Source of the DNA: Hyphomonadaceae bacterium BL14
GTDB taxonomy: Bacteria; Pseudomonadota; Alphaproteobacteria; Caulobacterales; Maricaulaceae
Assembly (NCBI GenBank): GCA_027627705.1
Contig: CP091242.1
Span: 236,076-300,075 of the forward strand
Direction: 5' to 3'
Length of the DNA stretch: 64,000 bases
Below the pieces are notes generated by a model that was given only the letters and a program-made list of their open reading frames with translations, was not told the DNA's origin and did not search any database. Of the stretch, positions 43,619 to 52,318 are shown piece by piece. The position numbers and the translations under genes are program-made. Each line of letters starts with the position of its first letter. Position 1 is the first letter of the stretch.

Positions 43619-44467
43619 GGACCTGTTGACGAAGTGGATTCCCAACCCGCCCGAAGCGTGATTCAAGACTGGCTTTTGGGAGGTGGTCTTGGTTCGCGGT
43701 TTGATGACGGACGAGGAGTGGGCGTTCTTTGCGCCTTTCGTGGTGGCGACCGGAGGCAAGCGGGGCCGCCCGCCTTCTGATCATCGCCGCGTGCTGGACG
43801 GCGTGTTCTGGATCGCGCGCACCGGCGCGCCCTGGCGTGATCTTCACGACTATTTCGGTCCGTGGACGCGGGTCTACCGCCAGTTCCGCCGCTGGACGCT
43901 GTCAGGCGTGTGGGAGGTGATGTTGGAAGCGCTGGGCGAGAGCGGGGCCGTACCCGACAGTCTTCAAATGGTCGATTCCACTATCGTTCGCGCGCACCAT
44001 CAGGCTGCGGGCGCTAAAGGGGGACTCAAAAACAGGGTTTTGGGCGCTCAAAAGGTGGCTTCACGACCAAAATACACCTTCGCACCAACGCTGAAGGGCT
44101 GCCCATAGCCGCTGAGATCACCGGCGGTGAAGTCTCCGACTACAAAGGTTATGAGGCGGTGATGGCCGCGCATGGCCCAGTCCCGCGCGTCCTGCTGGCC
44201 GACAAAGGCTATGACAGCGACAATATCCGAACATCGCTGGAAGCCGCCGGCGCCGTGCCGATGATCCCGGCGCGCCGAAACCGCAAGAACCCCGTCCAGA
44301 TCGACGACTTCGTCTATGGGCTGAGAAACCGCATCGAGCGGTGCTTCAACAAGCTGCGCTGCTCACGCCGCCTCGCCACACGCTACGACAAGACCGCCGA
44401 CAGCTATCTCGGCTTCATCCATCTCGCTTCAATCCGCCTGTGGTTCCGGTACTTTGTCAACAGCACC
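43619..44467 (+). mobile_element. IS5-family insertion sequence, copy 2
   Basis: An 849-bp element with the same ends as the copy at 6592-7440, and the same transposase sequence as far as I compared. It is flanked by TA at 43617-43618 and 44468-44469. Inserted in the DUF2971 gene. Same orientation as copy 1, 37 kb away. Confidence 0.93.
43683..44108 (+). CDS. IS5-family transposase OrfA, copy 2
   Basis: Same protein as OrfA of copy 1, with the first catalytic Asp in QMVDSTIVRAHH and the same frame break before OrfB. Confidence 0.88.
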   Translation: MVLVRGLMTDEEWAFFAPFVVATGGKRGRPPSDHRRVLDGVFWIARTGAPWRDLHDYFGPWTRVYRQFRRWTLSGVWEVMLEALGESGAVPDSLQMVDSTIVRAHHQAAGAKGGLKNRVLGAQKVASRPKYTFAPTLKGCP

Positions 44468-44470
44468 TAG
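44018..44470 (+). CDS. IS5-family transposase OrfB, copy 2
   Basis: The -1 frame of the transposase, with VLLADKGYDSD and YGLRNRIERCFNKLR. Its TAG stop (44468-44470) comes from the duplicated TA and the next chromosomal base. Confidence 0.85.
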   Translation, partial: RGTQKQGFGRSKGGFTTKIHLRTNAEGLPIAAEITGGEVSDYKGYEAVMAAHGPVPRVLLADKGYDSDNIRTSLEAAGAVPMIPARRNRKNPVQIDDFVYGLRNRIERCFNKLRCSRRLATRYDKTADSYLGFIHLASIRLWFRYFVNST

Positions 44471-44965
44471 CAGTCGGCACTCCTGCTCATAACTCCAAGC
44501 GACGTCTTTGGAGAAATAAGCCGATGCCAAAACGGTCTGCTGCAGAAAGTAGGCGTGCCGCGGCTTCTTGGTCCCAGCTGCACGTTGCAATTGTTCGGCA
44601 AGCTGCTCACTTGGGCCCGTCCGATAGGTCACATCCTTAATGACGATGTCCGGATATGCCGCCTTTAGTGCATCGATGTCGAACTCGACGACGAATCCCG
44701 AATGGTTCTCACCATAGTGAGCCCACATCGGAGTAATTATTGGGGACTTAGAGAAGCAAGATGTTGGGTGCTGCGGCAGCTCGGTCACCAGTTCGCGGTA
44801 AGTGGCCAACAAATACGGCGTGACCGTTAGATCCACTCCGAGGAACAATTCGAATGGGTCATTATAATCTTTTGGCAGCGAAAATTTTATGCCGCAGTAA
44901 TTCTGTCGCGTGAACACGAGATCCAGCACACCAGACGAGAAATACTTGTAGATTTTTTTCCCCAT

Positions 44966-45280
44966 GTGCTTCTAGCCATTTCTTTCGGTGTTTTTTCGCT
45001 CTCTGTCGGTTAATAAAGCCGCTCACTTCAAGAGCCAAGGGGGTGGGTAATTTATTTTAGAAAGAGCTCGCAATCGATTGCCTAAAATTCGAACTCTTAA
45101 TTGGTTGGATCTCAGGTCACGGGCTGTGTCGGCCATAGTGTTTTCTCCCCACTATAGGCTTCTGATATCCGATCACAGGGAAGACGGACCGTGCCCGGCT
45201 GACTTTTGGCAATGGGCTCGACAGTCCAGGATGCGTAGAAAATTACTATTTTCCGATAACGTAGAACAAATGTTATCTTA
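44966..45280. other. Intergenic accessory stretch between DUF2971 gene and IS copy 3
   Basis: About 315 bases, more AT-rich than the core genome. A 67-codon plus-strand frame (45078-45281) ends on the IS border; it has no recognisable domain and no good ribosome binding site. No RNA gene or repeat was seen. Confidence 0.5.
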
Positions 45281-45730
45281 GGTGCTGTTGACAAAGTACC
45301 GGAACCACAGGCGGATTGAAGCGAGATGGATGAAGCCGAGATAGCTGTCGGCGGTCTTGTCGTAGCGTGTGGCGAGGCGGCGTGAGCAGCGCAGCTTGTT
45401 GAAGCACCGCTCGATGCGGTTTCTCAGCCCATAGACGAAGTCGTCGATCTGGACGGGGTTCTTGCGGTTTCGGCGCGCCGGGATCATCGGCACTGCGCCG
45501 GCGGCTTCCAGCGATGTTCGGATATTGTCGCTGTCATAGCCTTTGTCGGCCAGCAGGACGCGCGGGACTGAGCCATGCGCGGCCATTACCGCCTCATAAC
45601 CTTTGTAGTCGGAGACTTCACCGCCGGTGATCTCAGCGGCTATGGGCAGCCCTTCAGCGTTGGTGCGAAGGTGTATTTTGGTCGTGAAGCCACCTTTTGA
45701 GCGCCCAAAACCCTGTTTTTGAGTCCCCCT
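45278..45730 (-). CDS. IS5-family transposase OrfB, copy 3
   Basis: The -1 frame with VLLADKGYDSD and the C-terminal YGLRNRIERCFNKLR. One residue differs from copies 1 and 2 (Ser in AAHGSVPRV). The stop is TAA, made from the target TA plus A at 45278. Confidence 0.85.
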   Translation of the reverse strand, partial: RGTQKQGFGRSKGGFTTKIHLRTNAEGLPIAAEITGGEVSDYKGYEAVMAAHGSVPRVLLADKGYDSDNIRTSLEAAGAVPMIPARRNRKNPVQIDDFVYGLRNRIERCFNKLRCSRRLATRYDKTADSYLGFIHLASIRLWFRYFVNST

Positions 45731-46129
45731 TTAGCGCCCGCAGCCTGATGGTGCGCGCGAACGATAGTGGAATCGACCATTTGAAGACTGTCGGGTACGG
45801 CCCCGCTCTCGCCCAGCGCTTCCAACATCACCTCCCACACGCCTGACAGCGTCCAGCGGCGGAACTGGCGGTAGACCCGCGTCCACGGACCGAAATAGTC
45901 GTGAAGATCACGCCAGGGCGCGCCGGTGCGCGCGATCCAGAACACGCCGTCCAGCACGCGGCGATGATCAGAAGGCGGGCGGCCCCGCTTGCCTCCGGTC
46001 GCCACCACGAAAGGCGCAAAGAACGCCCACTCCTCGTCCGTCATCAAACCGCGAACCAAGACCACCTCCCAAAAGCCAGTCTTGAATCACGCTTCGGGCG
46101 GGTTGGGAATCCACTTCGTCAACAGGTCC
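45281..46129 (-). mobile_element. IS5-family insertion sequence, copy 3
   Basis: An 849-bp element inverted relative to copies 1 and 2, flanked by TA at 45279-45280 and 46130-46131. At least two bases differ from the other copies (in OrfB: Ser for Pro in AAHGSVPRV, and a silent change before it). Confidence 0.93.
45640..46065 (-). CDS. IS5-family transposase OrfA, copy 3
   Basis: Same protein as OrfA of copies 1 and 2, including the frame break. This supports programmed frameshifting in a recently active element. Confidence 0.88.
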   Translation of the reverse strand: MVLVRGLMTDEEWAFFAPFVVATGGKRGRPPSDHRRVLDGVFWIARTGAPWRDLHDYFGPWTRVYRQFRRWTLSGVWEVMLEALGESGAVPDSLQMVDSTIVRAHHQAAGAKGGLKNRVLGAQKVASRPKYTFAPTLKGCP

Positions 46130-46316
46130 TAAGGGTGAACGCTATGGGGAAGTTACTATCTATCTCTTCCCGTGCGTGCCATTATGACACAAGGCCTCCC
46201 CCGCATCAGCTGGGCCGCCAAGGCGCGCCATTTTTTTCTTGTCATGTTTCTTGTCGCCTCCTAAGCGCTGAGCATCGCGGGTCTTCGGGTCCGGTGCTGA
46301 GCTGAGGGGACGCAGT

Positions 46317-48095
46317 ATGAGCCGATCGGGGTCTGTGCTGGCGCTGAGCGCCATGGTGTTGTTGATCTCATCGTGCTCGACGGCCCAGAGTGCAGAGCCC
46401 GACCCCGGTCAAGCCGGGCGCGTGTTGGCGCACCTCTCCGATGCATACGATGACACAAGCGACCAGCGCCTCAGCGCCGCTATTGACGCCTATAATGCTC
46501 AAGCGGCCTTAAGAGACGTTCTGACCCCTGTCGAGCACGCGGACGTGCTGATCTCGATTTCGCAGATATTTCTGGAGTCCGGTTGCCCCGCCGGCGCTGT
46601 TGACGCCGCCCGGCTGGCGCAGGAGGACATCAACCCCCGCCTGTCGCAATCGAGGGCGCAGGTGACCCGGTCGCGCTCGGACCGGGCTCTGCGGGCGGAC
46701 TACACGGCCTATACCGGAACGTCTGCCAGCATCCACCAGGCGCTGATGGCGGCGCGCAATTCAGACCTGGATGCGCGCAACCGCCCTGATCGCGCCTGCG
46801 CGGATATACGGCTCCAGTCTGCAGCCAGTCTTCAGGCGGCGGCGCCGTCCGGCTCCCGGCCCGGCCGCCGGCCGGGCGCGAACCCGCCGCCCATAGCCAG
46901 CGCGCCGCCGCCCCTTCCCGATATGGGGCCGGAGTATCAGGGCATGTTCGAGACCGTGCGCCTGTTCTGGGGCACCAATCGCGGGATTGAAGGGCCTGAT
47001 CCCGAGCGCAACTTCAATAACCGGCGATCGGAGTTGCAGTTCGGCGATATCGAGGTGTCCGTGCCCCATGATCGCACGCCCGGATCAATACCGCGGCCGG
47101 GCACGCTGGATTTTCGAGGCGCGCGCGACGGCATTCATATGGTGCTGCGGCCTGCGCGCACACTTGGCCCTTCCGGGTTTGACGGGGCGCTTGGCGGCGC
47201 GCTGGCCGACGGTGAGGCGGACGACATGTTCGTGTTCATCCATGGCCATGCCGTCACTTTCGCCCAGGCCGCCTTGCAGACCGCACAGCTGGCCGTCGAC
47301 CTGGATATGAGGGCTGGTGCCACGTTCTTTTCCTGGCCGAACGGCCATTCCGTCGCCTCCTATCAGGTCAGCCAGAACGGCGTTGATCCCTCGGCCCTGG
47401 CGCTGGACCGGTTCCTGACCGAGGTGATCGCCGAGGCGGACGGGCGGCGCGTGCATGTTATCGCCCACTCCATGGGCGCGCGCGTGCTGTTGCGCGCGCT
47501 GGAGCGTCTGTCGGCGAGGGGCGCGTTCAGTGACGGCCCGCTGCTGGGAGAGGTAATCTGGGCGTCGCCTGATGTGGACGCGGAGTATTTCGGACAGGCC
47601 CTGAGCGAATTGCCCGTGATGGCAAGTGGCATGACTGCCTATATGTCGCGTCATGACCGGGCCTTGCAATTGTCGAACTTGCTGGGCGGGCAGTTCCAGC
47701 GGGCCGGGCAATCAATCCCCTTGCCGTCCATCGCCCAAGTTGTCGTTGCGGTGGATACCAGCGATGTGTCTTCCGGAATCGGGCATGGCGACTTTGCCGC
47801 CGGCGCGCTCAATGACCTGAAGGCCATTGTTTGGCTGAGCCTGCCGCCGGAAGGCAGGTGCATCCTGGCGGTCGAACAAATCGATCAGGACGCGCAATTC
47901 TGGCGGGCGGTGGATAACCGTCCGGACTGTGACCCGGCGCTGTTCTCGGAAACCCTGAGGCAGGTGCGGATGCGGGGCGTGTCAGACACCATAGCCGCGG
48001 TTGAACAGGATCTGGCCAGTCAGGGGGAGGACTCGCCGATGCGGGCCAGAGCCCAAACCATGAGGGCCATTCTGGAACGGTTCCGCGTTCAATAA
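46317..48095 (+). CDS. DUF900-type alpha/beta hydrolase lipoprotein
   Basis: A 592-residue protein with a lipoprotein signal ending LLISSC. An N-terminal helical region (to about residue 195) and a Pro-rich linker (GANPPPIASAPPPLPD) precede the hydrolase part. That part begins VRLFWGTNRG and continues with FVFIHGHAVTFAQAAL, the nucleophile elbow VIAHSMGARVLLRAL (Ser in H-S-M-G), Asp in ASPDVDAEYF and His in GIGHGDFA. This is the DUF900 esterase/lipase pattern. The substrate is unknown. It lies 185 bases beyond IS copy 3 and has core-like base composition. Confidence 0.85.
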   Translation: MSRSGSVLALSAMVLLISSCSTAQSAEPDPGQAGRVLAHLSDAYDDTSDQRLSAAIDAYNAQAALRDVLTPVEHADVLISISQIFLESGCPAGAVDAARLAQEDINPRLSQSRAQVTRSRSDRALRADYTAYTGTSASIHQALMAARNSDLDARNRPDRACADIRLQSAASLQAAAPSGSRPGRRPGANPPPIASAPPPLPDMGPEYQGMFETVRLFWGTNRGIEGPDPERNFNNRRSELQFGDIEVSVPHDRTPGSIPRPGTLDFRGARDGIHMVLRPARTLGPSGFDGALGGALADGEADDMFVFIHGHAVTFAQAALQTAQLAVDLDMRAGATFFSWPNGHSVASYQVSQNGVDPSALALDRFLTEVIAEADGRRVHVIAHSMGARVLLRALERLSARGAFSDGPLLGEVIWASPDVDAEYFGQALSELPVMASGMTAYMSRHDRALQLSNLLGGQFQRAGQSIPLPSIAQVVVAVDTSDVSSGIGHGDFAAGALNDLKAIVWLSLPPEGRCILAVEQIDQDAQFWRAVDNRPDCDPALFSETLRQVRMRGVSDTIAAVEQDLASQGEDSPMRARAQTMRAILERFRVQ

Positions 48096-48112
48096 GCGGC
48101 GCGCACCACCCC

Positions 48113-48586
48113 TTACGGCAGTCCGCGCCGGAAGATATTCGGGCTGGGGATGCAGGGCTGGCCGTTCACTGACGATGTGAACGTGCCGTACTGAACGCGG
48201 CCGCCAAAACCGGATGTGGTGCTGGAAAAGCCATAACCCTGGTTGGCCCAGCTGGGGCAGGGGTAGGCGGCGGGCGCGTAGCTGGGCGTGCTGTAGGTGC
48301 CATAACCATAGCCGCGCGGGGGATGGGGCCGGTGCGGCGCGCGCGCAGCCGGGGCGTAGTGCGGTTTGCCGTCCTGGCTGAAGTGGCGAATGGCGGCGCG
48401 CTGGCGTTCCAGGCAGGCGCTGTCATACCCGGCGAAACCGCCATCGGGGCGGTAGACCGAGCAGCGCTCGAAATCGCCCTGGCCCAGGCTCTGGGCCTCG
48501 GCCGGCGTGCTGCTGCCTGCGGTGGCGAGACCCGCCGCAGCGATGGCTGCGGCAACGGCGAGACCGGCAGCGGTCAGTGTGTTCAT
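48113..48586 (-). CDS. Secreted Tyr/Pro/Gly-rich hypothetical protein
   Basis: A 157-residue protein with a signal peptide (MNTLTAAGLAVAAAIAAAGLATA), then a domain with three spaced Cys and low-complexity stretches (RAPHRPHPPRGYGYGTYSTP). No family recognised. Its stop is 17 bases from the hydrolase stop (convergent). Confidence 0.65.
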   Translation of the reverse strand: MNTLTAAGLAVAAAIAAAGLATAGSSTPAEAQSLGQGDFERCSVYRPDGGFAGYDSACLERQRAAIRHFSQDGKPHYAPAARAPHRPHPPRGYGYGTYSTPSYAPAAYPCPSWANQGYGFSSTTSGFGGRVQYGTFTSSVNGQPCIPSPNIFRRGLP

Positions 48587-49027
48587 CGGGCGCTCCTGTC
48601 TGTCAGCGCGTCAGAATCTGGCGGGCGCGCAGGCTTTGCGGCCGCCGGGATGAGAGCGTGCGAGCGTCAAAATGAACGCCCGGTGAACGCGCAACGCGTC
48701 TTTTGTTTGTGTGGCCCTGCCTTGCCGCGTGTGTTCGTCATCGCGAACCGTCCAGGCAGGCAGGTGCCGCCGTCCACGCCCGGGCGTGCGCCGCGCGCCT
48801 GTCATGCAGCCGACGGTCTGATCACTGCTCAGAGCGGCGGCGCTGATGGCGGTGACGCGCGCCCGCTTGCCCCTGAACTTCAATGATATCGAGCGTCGGT
48901 CTCATAGTTGCAGCCGGCTAAACTGCACGCTCTCAGAGTGAATTAGCATGTTGTTAACTCCAAGACCATTACCAGTACCTGTATATAGTGAAATACTTCA
49001 CTAAACGCGTTCATGGGAGGGGTTTCC
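48587..49027. other. Intergenic region with AT-rich promoter zone
   Basis: Between two divergent genes. Open frames here lack ribosome binding sites and family similarity. The last 140 bases are AT-rich, contain TATATA at 48982 and an 18-base palindrome, and lead into the regulator gene. Confidence 0.5.
48986..49003 (+). promoter_or_regulatory. Operator-like palindrome before regulator gene
   Basis: TAGTGAAATACTTCACTA is a perfect 7-bp inverted repeat with a 4-base spacer. It overlaps a TATATA -10-like box and ends 24 bases before the ATG at 49028. The spacing suits autoregulation by the encoded DNA-binding protein. Confidence 0.55.
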
Positions 49028-49555
49028 ATGCTGACCACCACGGACAGATCACGCTTCGCACTCAAGAATCCGGCGGCCCTGGGGGCCTTGCTGGTTTATG
49101 ACTGGCGCTCTCGCGGCCTGCTCACGGACGCCGAAGTGATGGCCGGCGCGGTATCCCATCCCGTCACCACCAGCCTGATGCGCCAGCTGCAGCGTCAGGG
49201 TCTGATCCGCGCCCTGCATGGCGTGCGCGCCCAGGGCGGCCGCATGCGGCTATGGCTGTTGTCTGACGTGATGCGGGTGCAGGCGGTGCTGGATTTGCGG
49301 ACCGCCACTGAGGCACCGCTGGGTGCCTGTATCCAGGCACTGGTCACGTTCGAGGATGCTGTCAGTGCCGTGCTGGATGACTGGCGCGCGCATGTCGGGG
49401 TGCGGTCTGCTGCCACGTCGCCGCTGACGGCGCGCAAGGGCGTGCTGGCCGACCGTGACGGTCTGGCCGGCTTCGTGTCGGCCTCCATGCGCAATTTCGT
49501 CACGCGCCACGCCTTCGACAGCGTGCGCCAACCCGATTTCCTGATGCAGGCCTGA
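49028..49555 (+). CDS. Putative winged-helix/HTH regulator
   Basis: A 175-residue protein. The middle looks like a winged helix: TDAEVMAGAVSHPVTTSLMRQLQRQGLIRAL followed by the basic wing HGVRAQGGRMRLWLLSDVMR. I cannot assign a family. GGAGGGG lies 7 bases before ATG 49028; ATG 49013 is upstream of that site and is rejected. The palindrome 25 bases upstream suggests self-regulation. Confidence 0.6.
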   Translation: MLTTTDRSRFALKNPAALGALLVYDWRSRGLLTDAEVMAGAVSHPVTTSLMRQLQRQGLIRALHGVRAQGGRMRLWLLSDVMRVQAVLDLRTATEAPLGACIQALVTFEDAVSAVLDDWRAHVGVRSAATSPLTARKGVLADRDGLAGFVSASMRNFVTRHAFDSVRQPDFLMQA

Positions 49556-49663
49556 TCGTCAACGATCCGGACATGGCGCGCCAAAGGTGATGTGCGCCAT
49601 TGCAATACGCGCCCAAACCGGGTCGCATGCCGCCTTCTCTGACAGGTAGGCGAGGACGATTTC

Positions 49664-50587
49664 ATGGGCGATATCCGCTTTGACGGCCGGGTGGCCATAG
49701 TCACGGGCGCAGGCACAGGGCTGGGACGCAGTCATGCGCTGGAGCTGGCGCGGCGCGGCGCGAAACTGGTGGTCAATGATCTGGGCGGGTCTGTGGATGG
49801 CACGGGCGGCTCAATCAGCGCGGCCCAGACCGTCGCGGACGAGATCACGCAAGCGGGCGGCGAGGCGATCGCCCACGGTGCCAATGTAACCAGGGCCGAC
49901 GAGGTCGCCGACATGGTGGCGGCGGCGCAAGCGCGGTGGGGCCGGATCGACATTCTGGTCAATAACGCGGGCATCCTGCGCGACAAGAGCTTCTCCAAAA
50001 TGACGCTGGACGATTTCCGCGCGGTGGTGGACGTCCATTTGATGGGCTCGGTCACCTGCACCAAGGCGGTGTGGGACATGATGAAAGAGGCCGGTTATGG
50101 CCGCATCGTCATGACCAGCTCGTCGTCCGGCATTTACGGCAATTTCGGCCAGTCCAATTACGGCGCGGCCAAGATGGCGCTGGTCGGCCTGATGAATGTG
50201 CTGCATCTGGAAGGTGCCAAAAACAATATCCGCGTCAACACGCTGGCCCCCACGGCCTATACCCGCATGACCGAAGGCCTGATCCCGGAAGAGGCGGGCA
50301 GGCTGATGACGCCCGAAAGCGTCACGGCGGGGCTGATCGTGCTGGCGGGCGAGGATGCCCCGAGCCGGACGATATTGTGCGCCGGAGCAGGCGGATACGC
50401 CGCCACCCGCATCTATGAAACCGACGGGATTTTCCTGGCCCCGGAAGACCAGACGCCGGAGCAGGTGGCGAAAAACCTCGACCGCATCACCGATCCCAAG
50501 GGCCAGGAGCCCTATGAGCAGGGCGGTCAGCAGACCATGAAATTCCTCACCAAGGCGGCGGCGCAGGCGGGGATCAAGCTGGGTTAG
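49664..50587 (+). CDS. Short-chain dehydrogenase, 3-hydroxyacyl-CoA dehydrogenase type
   Basis: A 307-residue SDR with VAIVTGAGTGLGRSHALELARRGAKLVVNDLGG (NAD binding), LVNNAGILRDKSF, the catalytic Ser in IVMTSSSSGIYGNFGQ and the YxxxK motif in NYGAAKMAL. The VNDLGGxxDG and DGIF features fit the HSD17B4/MFE-2 branch, which oxidises 3-hydroxyacyl-CoA in beta-oxidation. A thiolase gene follows 160 bases later. Confidence 0.88.
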   Translation: MGDIRFDGRVAIVTGAGTGLGRSHALELARRGAKLVVNDLGGSVDGTGGSISAAQTVADEITQAGGEAIAHGANVTRADEVADMVAAAQARWGRIDILVNNAGILRDKSFSKMTLDDFRAVVDVHLMGSVTCTKAVWDMMKEAGYGRIVMTSSSSGIYGNFGQSNYGAAKMALVGLMNVLHLEGAKNNIRVNTLAPTAYTRMTEGLIPEEAGRLMTPESVTAGLIVLAGEDAPSRTILCAGAGGYAATRIYETDGIFLAPEDQTPEQVAKNLDRITDPKGQEPYEQGGQQTMKFLTKAAAQAGIKLG

Positions 50588-50747
50588 CCCCGCACTGACC
50601 AGTCATGGATCACGCCCCAGGCCAGCTTGCGCTGGTCTGCGGCGCGCCACGCCGCCCATCGAAACACTTTGATCGCAAAGCCCCACGGTCTAAGACGGGG
50701 CGAATGCCCGGCTTGCAGGCCGGCCCATCCATTCAGGGAGAGACCCC

Positions 50748-51950
50748 ATGCGTGAAGCCCTTATCGTGTCCACCGCCCGCACCCCGATCGGCAAGGCCTA
50801 TCGCGGCGCGTTCAACGACACCCAGGCCCAGGCGCTGGGCGCCCATGCCATCAGCCACGCGGTGCAGCGCGCCAAGATCGATCCGGCCGAGATCGACGAT
50901 GTGGTGATCGGCGCGGCCATGCAGCAGGGCTCCACCTTCCAGAATATCGCGCGCCAGGCCGCGATCCGCGCCGGCCTGCCTACCGCCGTGTCGGGCATGA
51001 GCGTGGACCGCCAGTGCGCCAGCGGCATGATGGCCATCGCCATCGCCGCCAAGCAGATCATCTCAGACGGCATGACCGTCACCGTGGGCGGCGGGCTGGA
51101 ATCCATCTCGCTGGTCCAGAACGAGCACATGAATATCCACAAGGCGTTCGACCCGTGGATCAATGAGCACCGCCCCGACCTCTATATGAGCATGCTGGAG
51201 ACCGCCGAGATCGTGGCCCAGCGCTATGGCGTCAGCCGCGAGGCGCAGGACGCCTACGCCGTGCAGTCCCAGACCCGCACCGCCGAGGGGCAGGCCGCCG
51301 GGCGCTTTGACGCCGAGATCGTGCCGATGACCACGAACATGCTGGTGAAGGACAAGGCCACCGGCGAAATCTCCAGCCAGGAAGTCACCCTGTCAAAGGA
51401 CGAGGGCAACCGCCCGGGCACCACGCTTGAAAACCTGCAAAGCCTGAACCCGGTCTTCGCCCACGGCCAGCAGGTCAAGGAAGGCAAGTTCATCACCGCG
51501 GGCAACGCCTCCCAGCTGTCGGACGGCGCCTCGGCGGCGGTGCTGATGGAGGCCAAAGAGGCCGAACGCCGCGGCCTCGCCCCGCTGGGCCGCTATGTGG
51601 GGATTGCCGTGGCGGGCCTGGACCCGGACGAGATGGGCATCGGGCCGGTCTACGCTGTGCCGAAACTCCTGAAAGCCAATGGTCTCAAGATGGACGATAT
51701 CGGCTTGTGGGAGCTCAATGAGGCGTTCGCCGTGCAGGTGCTCTATTGCCGCGATACGCTGGGCATCCCGGACGAAAACCTCAACGTCAATGGCGGCGCC
51801 ATCTCCATCGGCCACCCCTATGGCATGAGCGGCGCGCGCATGGTCGGCCACGCCCTGATCGAAGGCAAACGCCGCGGCGCCAAATACGTCGTGTGCACCA
51901 TGTGTGTCGGCGGCGGCATGGGCGCGGCGGGTTTGTTTGAGGTGTTGTAG
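50748..51950 (+). CDS. Acetyl-CoA acyltransferase (thiolase)
   Basis: A 400-residue thiolase. It has the catalytic Cys in [16 protein letters not shown], the His in [16 protein letters not shown] and [25 protein letters not shown] sequence ([17 protein letters not shown]), and the final Cys in [18 protein letters not shown]. It cleaves 3-ketoacyl-CoA or condenses acyl-CoAs. With the upstream dehydrogenase it supplies two steps of beta-oxidation. A strong terminator follows. Confidence 0.92.
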   Translation: MREALIVSTARTPIGKAYRGAFNDTQAQALGAHAISHAVQRAKIDPAEIDDVVIGAAMQQGSTFQNIARQAAIRAGLPTAVSGMSVDRQCASGMMAIAIAAKQIISDGMTVTVGGGLESISLVQNEHMNIHKAFDPWINEHRPDLYMSMLETAEIVAQRYGVSREAQDAYAVQSQTRTAEGQAAGRFDAEIVPMTTNMLVKDKATGEISSQEVTLSKDEGNRPGTTLENLQSLNPVFAHGQQVKEGKFITAGNASQLSDGASAAVLMEAKEAERRGLAPLGRYVGIAVAGLDPDEMGIGPVYAVPKLLKANGLKMDDIGLWELNEAFAVQVLYCRDTLGIPDENLNVNGGAISIGHPYGMSGARMVGHALIEGKRRGAKYVVCTMCVGGGMGAAGLFEVL

Positions 51951-51977
51951 ACGATAGGTTGCGCCTGACCATGAAAA

Positions 51978-52005
51978 AGCCGGCGAGATTCACGCCGGCT
52001 TTTTT
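51978..52005 (+). terminator. Bidirectional intrinsic terminator
   Basis: AGCCGGCG (51978-51985) pairs with CGCCGGCT (51993-52000). An A-run lies before and a T-run after, so it can end both the thiolase transcript and the minus-strand entericidin transcript. Confidence 0.85.
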
Positions 52006-52054
52006 CTTGTCCTGCGTCCGGAGGCGCTTCGAGGCGAACCGCCCTTTAAGCGTC

Positions 52055-52225
52055 TTAGCTGACCGCAGCAACCCCGTCTTCGCCCGCCGGTCCATCCGCT
52101 TCGGTCAGCAGATCCTCCATCACCTCGCCGGTGCGGGTGATGTCGTGGCCGATGCCCTGAATGGTGTTGCACCCCGCCAGCGCCAGCGCGGCGGCGAAGA
52201 TCAGGAGAGGGGAGAGGGTTTTCAT
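52055..52225 (-). CDS. Entericidin-like small lipoprotein
   Basis: A 56-residue lipoprotein: signal MKTLSPLLIFAAALALAGC, then NTIQGIGHDITRTGEVMED, the usual entericidin A/B motif. Entericidins are small stress-linked membrane lipoproteins. The ATG at 52225 is used; the frame is open to 52243. Confidence 0.88.
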   Translation of the reverse strand: MKTLSPLLIFAAALALAGCNTIQGIGHDITRTGEVMEDLLTEADGPAGEDGVAAVS

Positions 52226-52318
52226 GGCGGCGGGACTCCTCAAGCGAATCGGTTCGCGCCCAGTTTATCCGCGGGTCCGGACCTGCGCAGCCTGAATTGA
52301 ATGCCTGTCCCTGCCGCG

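Larger units (their letters stand above)
43179..44965 (-). pseudogene. DUF2971/zinc-ribbon gene interrupted by IS copy 2
   Basis: Removing the IS (43619-44467) and one TA copy joins 44965-44470 to 43618-43179 in one frame of 311 residues. The first part has the DUF2971 marks MWAHYGENHSGFVVEFDIDA and YFSKDVAWSYEQECRLL. The second continues DQEKYCETVAGHKILQVPIA and ends with a zinc ribbon, ICRRCSEPVSSDTSNCPWC. DUF2971 proteins are poorly understood and turn up in defence-like islands. It is probably inactive now: the upstream piece runs into IS codons (GAVDKVPEPQAD). Confidence 0.82.

Noticed and set aside
45078..45281. 67-codon plus-strand open frame
   Set aside because: No domain, no ribosome binding site, and it ends on the IS border by chance of the TA stop.
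43619..46129. IS copies 2 and 3 as a composite transposon
   Set aside because: Each copy has its own TA duplication, and the left copy cleanly splits the DUF2971 frame, which shows independent insertions.
42611..46231. tRNA-Arg as integration site with a repeat of its end (GGCGCGCCAT at 42679 and 46222)
   Set aside because: Only ten bases match, the core is a GC palindrome, and no integrase is present; too weak to call attachment sites, though the accessory genes do start at the tRNA.
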